From Fidelibacterota bacterium (GTDB lineage: Bacteria > Fidelibacterota > Marinisomatia > Marinisomatales > UBA8229), in NCBI GenBank assembly GCA_012964235.1, contig DTUJ01000157.1, positions 1 to 37,677 on the forward strand: a DNA stretch of 37,677 nucleotides. Reading direction: 5' to 3'. This document shows positions 30,109 through 37,677 of this stretch, one piece after another. The notes under the pieces were generated by a model. The model worked only from the letters and a program-made list of their open reading frames with translations, did no database searches and had not been told where the DNA came from. How positions within the stretch are numbered: position 1 is the first letter of the stretch; each line of letters starts with the position of its first letter. The position numbers and the translations under genes are program-made.

Positions 30109-32535
30109 TTAATCACATTTAGAAAATCCACAGCCCGTACAAGTTACGCACCCTGATTGAAACTGAACGGGGCCACCACAGTCGGGACATGAAGAAATAT
30201 TTTTTACTGTATAGTCTTGTATATTCTTACCATGTGTTTCAGCTTCATTGGCAATGGTAAAATGTGTAAATTTTGGTTCATCTTTTGATTTTTTCTGTGT
30301 GTGGTTTTTCAGATAGTCATCCAATGCTTTCCCAATAGCATCAGGAGTAGAAAGTATAAGTCGTCCATCTTCCCATGTCGGGTTTGGGCCACTAATTCCT
30401 TTTAATTGCTTCACAATAGATTCAGGATTGATTCCTGATCGTAAAGCTAGAGAAATAAGTCGGCTAATTGCCTCAGATTGTGCAGCTGCATTTCCACCGG
30501 CTTTACCAATAGCAGTAAATACTTCACAAAGGCCATGTTCATCTTCATTGACAGTAATGTATAATGTTCCTTCCCCTGTACGAATTCTCCGGGTTCTTCC
30601 TAAGGTTGTATTAGGCCTGAATCGAGGTTCAGCTCTCACACGGATTTTTTCGGCTGATTTATTCGTGGTTGATTCTTGTATTTCTTTTTCTTCATTCGTT
30701 TTTGCATCTGTGATGAGTACGCCTTCACGTGCACCCTCCCGGTAAACAGTAATACCCTTTAATCCTGCTTTATAAGCAGTCATATAAATATCTGCAACGG
30801 TTTCAACTGAAACGTCTCCAGGTAGATTTACGGTTGAAGAGATAGAACTGTCAATATACTTTTGGATGACCCCTTGCATTTTTACGCGAAAATAGGGATC
30901 AATATTATGAGCAGTGATAACATAGTCAGGGAGGTTCTCATCATTTCCAAAGAGTTTTTCAATGATGGGGTGATATACTTTATATTCTTTAAACAGTTTA
31001 CCATTGCCTTTATTTTTCTTTACTCTCCGTCTGTAAGATGTATCAAAAATCGGTTCGATCCCGGAGGAAACTCTGGCAACAATGGCCCCGCTTCCGGTTG
31101 GAGCTACAGTTGTGAGAGTGCTATTTCGGATACCGTGTTTTTGAATTTGGTCCCGAAGGTTCTTTGGTAGATTTTTAATAAATTTACTTTTACTATGCCC
31201 AGACCAGTCAAAATTCGGAAATATACCCTTTTCTTTCGCCAATTCTATACTGGTTTCATAGGAAGTATCTCGAAAAATTTGCATAATCTGGTCCACGGTC
31301 TGAAGCGCATCCTCACTATCGTACTTAATATTCATTTTTACCAACATATCAGCCAGCCCAAGAATTCCGAGTCCAACTCTACGATCATTCTTAGCATTAG
31401 CTTTTTGTGATGCCAAGGCATGCCTTTTCATGTTGTAATCAACAACATTGTCTAGAAAGCGAAATCCCATGGAGACAGTTTCTTTAAACTTATCAATGGT
31501 GAAATTTTTATTATTATCTACGAACCTTTCTAGATTGATTGCGCCCAGATTACAGCACCCGCCCTCTGGTAATGGTTGTTCAGCGCATGGATTTGTTGAT
31601 ACTAAAGGACTACAATATTCTGCATTGTGATAATCTTTCATTGTGTCCCAAAAGAGAAGACCCGGCTCCGCACTGCTATGTGCATAATGGATTATCTTAT
31701 TCCATAAATCTCGCGCTTTAACAGTTTTGTATGCCGTATTCTTCCACATGAGTTCAAAATCGTCATTCTGTTCTACTGCTTGTAAAAATTTATGTGTTAA
31801 CAGAACAGAAATATTGGAGTATTTAACCATATTTATATCACCTGTTTTGATGGCGATAAATTTTTCGATATCAGGATGATCTACCCGGAGCGTTTGCATA
31901 TTGGCACCCCGTCTTCCATGCTGAGCAATTGTATTTGTATTCTCGCTGAACAGGTTCATGAATCCCGTTGGCCCGCATGATTCCCCTCCCGTTCCATGGA
32001 TCGCATCGCCTGCAGGTCTCAAAAGTGAGAGATCATGGCCACACCCACCACCATATTTATAGGTAAGAGCTTCGTCGTTAATAGCGGCATAGATTGCATT
32101 TATGGAATCGTCCTTAATAGCAACAACATAACAATTATTTAATGTTGTTGTAATGTCCTCACGGCCTGCTCCATGCATAATACGACCACCCGGGACAAAC
32201 CTGAAATCTTCAAGTATAGAAAAGAAATTTTTCTCCCATTTATCTTTAAGCTGTTTCGTTTTCTCAACGGAGGAAATGCTTTTTGCCTGACGGGTCCATA
32301 ATTCCCAGGGATGTTGTTCCCAGGGGGCTAAATACTTATTCTTCAAGACATCCATACCGAGGGTATCTTTTCCATAATAATTGTTTATTTGAAATTCAGT
32401 GGGTAATTCACCATCTGACTTAATCAATGGTTCTGAATCTATCTTGACGTTGAGGAGAGCTTCCGGAACTTTTGGATCTGGTGCTTTGGATCTAACTTTT
32501 GTAGAGGTAAAATCTAGTTCTATTGCTTCAGCCAT
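30109..32535 (-). CDS. nrdJ: Vitamin B12-dependent (class II) ribonucleotide reductase with TSCPD domain and C-terminal zinc ribbon
   Basis: GGRIMHGAGRED, GGGCGHDLSLLRPAGD, STNPCAEQPLPEGGCCNLGAINL, TVAPTGSGAIVARVSSGIEPIF, C-terminal SCPDCGGPVQFQSGCVTCTGCGFSKCD. Confidence 0.95.
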   Translation of the reverse strand: MAEAIELDFTSTKVRSKAPDPKVPEALLNVKIDSEPLIKSDGELPTEFQINNYYGKDTLGMDVLKNKYLAPWEQHPWELWTRQAKSISSVEKTKQLKDKWEKNFFSILEDFRFVPGGRIMHGAGREDITTTLNNCYVVAIKDDSINAIYAAINDEALTYKYGGGCGHDLSLLRPAGDAIHGTGGESCGPTGFMNLFSENTNTIAQHGRRGANMQTLRVDHPDIEKFIAIKTGDINMVKYSNISVLLTHKFLQAVEQNDDFELMWKNTAYKTVKARDLWNKIIHYAHSSAEPGLLFWDTMKDYHNAEYCSPLVSTNPCAEQPLPEGGCCNLGAINLERFVDNNKNFTIDKFKETVSMGFRFLDNVVDYNMKRHALASQKANAKNDRRVGLGILGLADMLVKMNIKYDSEDALQTVDQIMQIFRDTSYETSIELAKEKGIFPNFDWSGHSKSKFIKNLPKNLRDQIQKHGIRNSTLTTVAPTGSGAIVARVSSGIEPIFDTSYRRRVKKNKGNGKLFKEYKVYHPIIEKLFGNDENLPDYVITAHNIDPYFRVKMQGVIQKYIDSSISSTVNLPGDVSVETVADIYMTAYKAGLKGITVYREGAREGVLITDAKTNEEKEIQESTTNKSAEKIRVRAEPRFRPNTTLGRTRRIRTGEGTLYITVNEDEHGLCEVFTAIGKAGGNAAAQSEAISRLISLALRSGINPESIVKQLKGISGPNPTWEDGRLILSTPDAIGKALDDYLKNHTQKKSKDEPKFTHFTIANEAETHGKNIQDYTVKNISSCPDCGGPVQFQSGCVTCTGCGFSKCD

Positions 32536-32855
32536 TTCCGTTTTTCTGTACTAATTTTTCATTCAGTGGACGAAATCGGCAAGTGAAAAAATACCGTAAA
32601 GCAAGAAATTATGTTATAAATTGTTGGGTTGGCAGCCCAAATTTATCTACAAGTAAATTAACAGACAAATAGAAATATTGGTTTAAAGTGGTTTTTTTAA
32701 AATTCTCCAAAATTTGATTTGGTTTTTATTGAGAACAATACATAATAATAAAAACATTTTATTCATTTAGCTGGTTATAAAAATATAGTTAAAACATAAT
32801 TGGAAAAGGGATTCTCATAGCATTGTTTATCGGATTTATTGACAGTTTTTTATAG

Positions 32856-34211
32856 TTACGCTTGAGTTTTTATTAATGGAAATTTCCTGACTGTCCAGTA
32901 AACCCAGGTCAACGCTACTATGGATGAAACAACCGTTGAGATCATCATGGAATACCAGATCCATTCCAGAGGTCGACCTTGAATAAAAATAAAAAATGCT
33001 GCCAATGGAGACGATACTAGCAATACACGAATGGACGTAATGATTAACAAAGGCATTCCAAGACCAAGGCCCTGGAGAATACGACCACAAGGCATGGCAG
33101 TCGCAACCAATGGATAAACGATGGACATAAGCCTTAAATATTTGACCGCTGTATTTTGGATATAAATATCCTTAGTAAAACCCATGATTAATTGTGGTGC
33201 ACAAGCATATACAATAATAGAAATAACCACCGTGATCATGAATGACCTGGTTAATCCGTATTTAATAATATATTTTACTTTGTCCAATTTCTGCGCACCA
33301 TGAAACATGCCCACCAAAGTTGTTAATGCGAATGCTATGGACATAATAGGTAGAAAAATGACCATATCAATTCGTCCGCCAACCTGGTAGGCAGCCACCG
33401 AATCAGTGGAAAAATAAACGAGAATCCTATTAAAAATTAACTGTCCGATAGACATGATCACCATGGACATGGAAGCAGGAAGGCCAACTTTAATAATATC
33501 TTTCATAATAAAAGAAGATGGTTTGAAATCCTTTAAACGAAAGGTAATATAGGAATGCTCTTTGACGAACAACATATAAACAAAAATAATAAAAACGATT
33601 ATCTGGCTAATAACAGTTGCCCATGCTGCCCCAGGGATACCAAACCCAAGTGTAAAAATAAAAATTGGGTCCAGTATAATATTCAGTACAGTCCCTAACG
33701 CGGCTACTGTCATTGGAAATTTGGTATCCCCTTCCCCAGCCAGGATGGAACGAAAAAACGCAGACAGCACCATAAAGGGTAATCCAATACAAATAACTCT
33801 GAGATAAGACCAGCTTAAGTTAGCCACATCAGCGGTTGCACCAATACTGACTAAAATTTGTTTGCCGTAAACCAACCCGACAGTTGTTAATACAACGCTG
33901 ATACCTAAACCCAGAACCACTGCATGTTCTGCGCTGTTATCAGCGCTGATTTTATCTTTTGCACCAATGAATCGGGCTATGGAAGCAGTAACGCCGGCAC
34001 CCAGTCCAAATGTCAACCCCAGAACAAAAAAGAATAAGGGCATGTTAAAAGCCACAGCTGCAATGGCATTGCCACTCAACCGGCCGATAAATACCATATC
34101 AACGATAGAATAAATTGTTTGAATGCTCATCCCAGCCATGACCGGAATAGCTAATTTCCATAAACCCTTTGCAGGGTTGGATAAATATTCTTCTAGTCTG
34201 GATTCAGCCAT
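32856..34211 (-). CDS. MATE family efflux transporter
   Basis: About 12 hydrophobic segments; LAIPVMAGMSIQTIYSIVDMVFIGRLSGNAIAAVAF and FGLGAGVTASIARFIGAKD typical of MATE. ATG at 34211 preferred. Confidence 0.92.
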   Translation of the reverse strand: MAESRLEEYLSNPAKGLWKLAIPVMAGMSIQTIYSIVDMVFIGRLSGNAIAAVAFNMPLFFFVLGLTFGLGAGVTASIARFIGAKDKISADNSAEHAVVLGLGISVVLTTVGLVYGKQILVSIGATADVANLSWSYLRVICIGLPFMVLSAFFRSILAGEGDTKFPMTVAALGTVLNIILDPIFIFTLGFGIPGAAWATVISQIIVFIIFVYMLFVKEHSYITFRLKDFKPSSFIMKDIIKVGLPASMSMVIMSIGQLIFNRILVYFSTDSVAAYQVGGRIDMVIFLPIMSIAFALTTLVGMFHGAQKLDKVKYIIKYGLTRSFMITVVISIIVYACAPQLIMGFTKDIYIQNTAVKYLRLMSIVYPLVATAMPCGRILQGLGLGMPLLIITSIRVLLVSSPLAAFFIFIQGRPLEWIWYSMMISTVVSSIVALTWVYWTVRKFPLIKTQA

Positions 34212-34246
34212 AGGTAACACCAAAGTTAGATTAAATAGTCTAGAAA

Positions 34247-34492
34247 TTAATGCTTATTTCCTGCGACAGAAGGAAGCTCATGAAAAACAGGAAGGTGTGT
34301 TGCATCCGCATTCAGTTTGTCAATGGTGACTTTACCCTTGAAAACTCTTGAGCCAATTCATCGATTACGGGACCGATGGTTCTACATGTGCCATACTCTA
34401 GGTAGCCAGATATAAATCAAGGTCAATCCAATTTGATTTTCAACGGTTTCCTGCCAATTTTCATCTGTGTATGTTATTACGAAATCGTTCAT
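34247..34492 (-). pseudogene. Decayed thioredoxin gene (frameshifts and stops; active site disrupted)
   Basis: Minus-strand translation over frames: MNDFVITYTDENWQETVENQIGLTLIYIWLP / GTCRTIGPVIDELAQEFS / KGKVTIDKLNADAT, matching thioredoxin order. Good SD (AAAGGAATTAAC-ATG) remains. Confidence 0.8.
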
Positions 34493-34538
34493 GTTAATTC
34501 CTTTCTTTTTCTCTTTAGATGAAAAAGATCAGAAATGG

Positions 34539-36350
34539 CTATACATTAATTGAAGCAAAGGGCCAGAGGATTGGAATTAACCAGGTTGCCATGCACCATA
34601 ATACAATTGCCAGGGGCAATCCCACGCGCACATAATCAGTAAACTTATACCCGCCGGGACTATAAACCATCAAATTTGTCTGGTAACCGATGGGTGTAAT
34701 AAATGATGCAGAAGCTGCAAAACATACTGCAAACACGAATGTCCGGGGGTCTAATCCCATCTGCTGAGCAGCAGAAATGGCTATAGGTGTCATAATAATA
34801 GCTGTGGCGGCGTTGGATGTCGTTTCCGTCAGAATTATTGTAACCAGGTATATTAAAGACAGCATAATCGTTGGACGGATGAGTGGATTAAATGCATTTG
34901 CAATATCATTTAATACTGTTCCAATCCAAAAAGCAGTTCCGCTTTTTTGAATGACAATTCCCAAAGGAATTAATGCAGCGATCAACACGATTACCTGCCA
35001 ATTAATACTCTGATAAGCTTCATTCGCTGTGATAACTCTGATGACTAAAAGAAATATGGCTCCGATCAAAGCTCCTTTCAAAATAGGAACAATCCCTAGT
35101 GCAGCTAGGATAACTGTGCCCAATATCACTGCGACGCTTACCCACCAATATTTATGTTTTTGCAGTGTTGCTTCAATTTCACCCAGAACAATGAAATCAC
35201 CAGAATCAGAAAGCTCTTTAATTTTTTCAATTGGTCCATAGATGAGAAGTGTATCAAATGCTTGAAGAACAACATGGGCAATTTTCTTTCTGAGAATCTC
35301 TCCTTCCCGCCTGATTGCTAAAATGAAACTACCAAAACGGCGGCGGAAATTGATTTCCATTAAACTTTTACCTACCAAATCTGTCCGATTCGTTATCAGA
35401 CATTCTACCAGAGTATTATCATCATGGATTAATTCATCCTGGGTCAATTTTTCATCCGTCAGCATTGTGACTTTTTCTACTTCCTTCATGCGTAAAAAGT
35501 TTTCAAGAGAACCCCGGACAAATAAGATATCTTCTGGATAAATAATTGTATCCCGAATATTTTTACTGATTAGTTTACCATCTCTTAATATATCTAAAAC
35601 CGTGATATCGTAATTCTTATTTACGGCTCTTTCCTTGCAAGTACGCCCAACAAGTGGGGATTCTTCACTCACTTTTAATTCAGTCAAATAACCACCCATG
35701 TGATAGCTTTTGGTTAAACTGGACGTTACAGTTCTGGATGGTATTAAAAATGGAACGGCTATTAATAAATAGGCCACACCAATAACGAGCATAACCAATC
35801 CGAATTTTGCGAACTCAAACATTCCCAAGGGTGGCGATGAAGGTATGGTATTGACATAAATTGAATTCACCAGGAGATTTGTGGATGTACCTACTAAAGT
35901 AAGTGTACCTCCAATGATGGCGATATAACTCAACGGCATAAGCAATTTAGATGGACTTAAATTATACTTTTGAGCAAGACGAATTGTCAATGGAATAAAG
36001 ATAGCTACGATAGCCGTATTATTAACAAAGGCTGAAGCCAAGGCAACCGATATCAAAAAAACAAACAAACCAAGGAATCGAGACCGTTCAGTGAGTTTAT
36101 TCAGACGAATTACCATATATTCCAATATTCCTGATTTTTGTAGGGCATGGCTTAATACAAATAACAATGCAATGGTGATCACGGCTGGATTTGCAAATCC
36201 GCTTATGGCTTCTTCCGGTGAGATATAGCCCAATACCAATACAACTGCTAATATTGACAATGCCGTTACATCCAGCGGAAACAGCTCCCCTACAAACAGG
36301 ATAAACATTAGGGTAATTACACCCAGAACTATGGCAATTTCAAGAGTCAT
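34539..36350 (-). CDS. SLC13-family anion/sodium symporter with two TrkA-C (RCK_C) domains
   Basis: TM halves with FVNNTAIVAIFIPLTIRLAQKYNLSPSKLLMPLSYIAIIGGTLTLVGTSTNLLVNS and TETTSNAATAIIMTPIAISAAQQMGLDPRTF; central TrkA-C-like ESPLVGRTCKERAVNKNYDITVLDILRDGK and RTDLVGKSLMEINFRRRFGSFILAIRREGE. Confidence 0.9.
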   Translation of the reverse strand: MTLEIAIVLGVITLMFILFVGELFPLDVTALSILAVVLVLGYISPEEAISGFANPAVITIALLFVLSHALQKSGILEYMVIRLNKLTERSRFLGLFVFLISVALASAFVNNTAIVAIFIPLTIRLAQKYNLSPSKLLMPLSYIAIIGGTLTLVGTSTNLLVNSIYVNTIPSSPPLGMFEFAKFGLVMLVIGVAYLLIAVPFLIPSRTVTSSLTKSYHMGGYLTELKVSEESPLVGRTCKERAVNKNYDITVLDILRDGKLISKNIRDTIIYPEDILFVRGSLENFLRMKEVEKVTMLTDEKLTQDELIHDDNTLVECLITNRTDLVGKSLMEINFRRRFGSFILAIRREGEILRKKIAHVVLQAFDTLLIYGPIEKIKELSDSGDFIVLGEIEATLQKHKYWWVSVAVILGTVILAALGIVPILKGALIGAIFLLVIRVITANEAYQSINWQVIVLIAALIPLGIVIQKSGTAFWIGTVLNDIANAFNPLIRPTIMLSLIYLVTIILTETTSNAATAIIMTPIAISAAQQMGLDPRTFVFAVCFAASASFITPIGYQTNLMVYSPGGYKFTDYVRVGLPLAIVLWCMATWLIPILWPFASINV

Positions 36351-36421
36351 ATGTTAACAATTATCCTCAGCAGATTTTTCCTGGTGATATTTTAAGGGTC
36401 ACTAATTGGATTTTTTTATCA

Positions 36422-37677
36422 TTATAATATTACTGTTTCATCAACTTTGTCAATTTGATTTGGTTTTAGAAATTTTTTCGCATACTTTTTATAGATTCCT
36501 TCCTTCACAAAAATTTTAAATAAATCTTTATCAATATGGCGATCTTTATTCATAAAACCCATAATCCGCATTGCTTCTGAAAGTTTTTTTCCATCCTTAT
36601 AAGGTCGGTCAGCAGCGGTTAATGCTTCGTAAATATCAGCGATTGCGATCATTTTAGCCTGTGGAGACATTTGGTTTTCAGTTAAGCCCCGTGGATATCC
36701 CGTACCATCTAATTTTTCGTGATGTCCACCAGCGAACTCAGGAATATTTTTTAAATGTTTGGGATATGGTAACTGTTCCAACATTTCAATAGTAATGGAG
36801 ATATGACTGTTAATTATTTCACGTTCTTCGGGAAGCAGTGTCCCCTTGGATATGTTTAAGTTGCGTACTTCATCTTTTGATAAAAAGGGTTTTTTCTTGC
36901 CTTTTTCTTTAAAGGGATATTTTGAAATTCGTATTACCCGTTCCTGCAATTCTTCGAGCATAAATTCACCACCAATATTGCATTGCTCAAGGAATGCTTC
37001 ATCTTCATCTAATTGTTCCATTTGTCTTTTATATTCACCCTTGAGTTTTTTTAAAGCGGTTTTATCACTATTTTTCAACTTATATGTTTTTTTTAAAAAT
37101 TCAATTTCTTTGTCACGACGGAGAACCTCAAATTTATTCTTGATAATATCAATTCGGTCAAAAATTTTCTCTAGTTTTGTTCCTTTATCTACGATATGAG
37201 TAGGGGTAGCTACTTTACCGCAATCATGAAGCCAGGCTGCAATATATAATTCATTTCGTTCATCCGGAGTCATGTCAAAATCCTTATATTTCCCGCTTTT
37301 AATCTTTCCAACAGCATCTGCGAGCATCATTGTAATCTCCGGTACACGACTGCAATGTCCCCCGGTGTACGCAGATTTTTTATCGATAGCGGTTGCAATT
37401 AGTTTAATGAACGATTCAAAAAGAACCTCTAATTCTCTAATTAAATTTTTGTTTGTGATTGCAATAGCAGCTTGACTGGCAAGACTTTCAATCATTTTTA
37501 TCGAGGTAGAAAATGAAACGATTTCACCTGTCTTTGGATTTTTAGAATTCAATAACTGAAGAACACCAATAATATTATCTTCATGGTTTTTCATTGGCAC
37601 CGTTAAAAACGATATTGAACGATATCCATGTCTTTTATCCCACCCTTTTGTACCGGAAAAATCAAATCCTTTCTCTT
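36422..37677 (-). CDS. GAF / HD-GYP domain phosphohydrolase, putative cyclic-di-GMP phosphodiesterase (5' end beyond window)
   Basis: HDCGKVATPTHIVDKGTKLEKIFDRI, AGGHHEKLDGTGYPRGL, IAIADIYEALTAADRPYK. Upstream in-frame sequence GFDFSGTKGWDKRHGYRSISFLTV continues a GAF domain to the edge. Confidence 0.88.
   Translation of the reverse strand, partial: EKGFDFSGTKGWDKRHGYRSISFLTVPMKNHEDNIIGVLQLLNSKNPKTGEIVSFSTSIKMIESLASQAAIAITNKNLIRELEVLFESFIKLIATAIDKKSAYTGGHCSRVPEITMMLADAVGKIKSGKYKDFDMTPDERNELYIAAWLHDCGKVATPTHIVDKGTKLEKIFDRIDIIKNKFEVLRRDKEIEFLKKTYKLKNSDKTALKKLKGEYKRQMEQLDEDEAFLEQCNIGGEFMLEELQERVIRISKYPFKEKGKKKPFLSKDEVRNLNISKGTLLPEEREIINSHISITIEMLEQLPYPKHLKNIPEFAGGHHEKLDGTGYPRGLTENQMSPQAKMIAIADIYEALTAADRPYKDGKKLSEAMRIMGFMNKDRHIDKDLFKIFVKEGIYKKYAKKFLKPNQIDKVDETVIL

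Noticed and set aside
34123-34329. 68-aa plus-strand ORF overlapping the MATE start and thioredoxin relic
   Set aside because: Antisense to the MATE N-terminus and pseudogene; no coding features.
36846-37199. 117-aa plus-strand ORF antisense to the HD-GYP gene
   Set aside because: Ser/Phe-rich antisense translation of a Lys/Glu-rich coiled-coil segment; typical shadow ORF.

Overview
The window looks like ordinary bacterial chromosome dominated by housekeeping genes. Gene content and order suggest the FCB superphylum, possibly Marinimicrobia/SAR406-like, but this is inference and no database search was run. Left to right, the plus strand carries: 3' end of a clpC-like ATPase; dnaK with a strong terminator; tamB-like, Omp85/TamA-like and a BamD-like TPR lipoprotein; MoxR, DUF58 and a BatD-like lipoprotein; efp, accB, accC, gcvH; a PcrB/GGGP-synthase-family gene, gmhA, xerD-like, an M50 protease, an unannotated 45-aa membrane microprotein, and a fused glutamate formiminotransferase/cyclodeaminase; mutL and miaA; a PyrR-type attenuator leader followed by pyrR-pyrB-pyrC; and rplM-rpsI-rpsB-tsf-pyrH-frr. 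The minus strand (read right to left) carries an HD-GYP protein (5' end cut by the window), an SLC13/TrkA-C transporter, a decayed thioredoxin pseudogene, a MATE transporter and a class II ribonucleotide reductase. I found no CRISPR array, tRNA, rRNA, prophage or obvious defence system. The most interesting items are the PyrR attenuator with explicit mutually exclusive hairpins, the thioredoxin relic, the missing canonical start codon of miaA, the small TTG-initiated membrane ORF and the GGGP synthase homolog. I did not find a convincing new multi-gene system.
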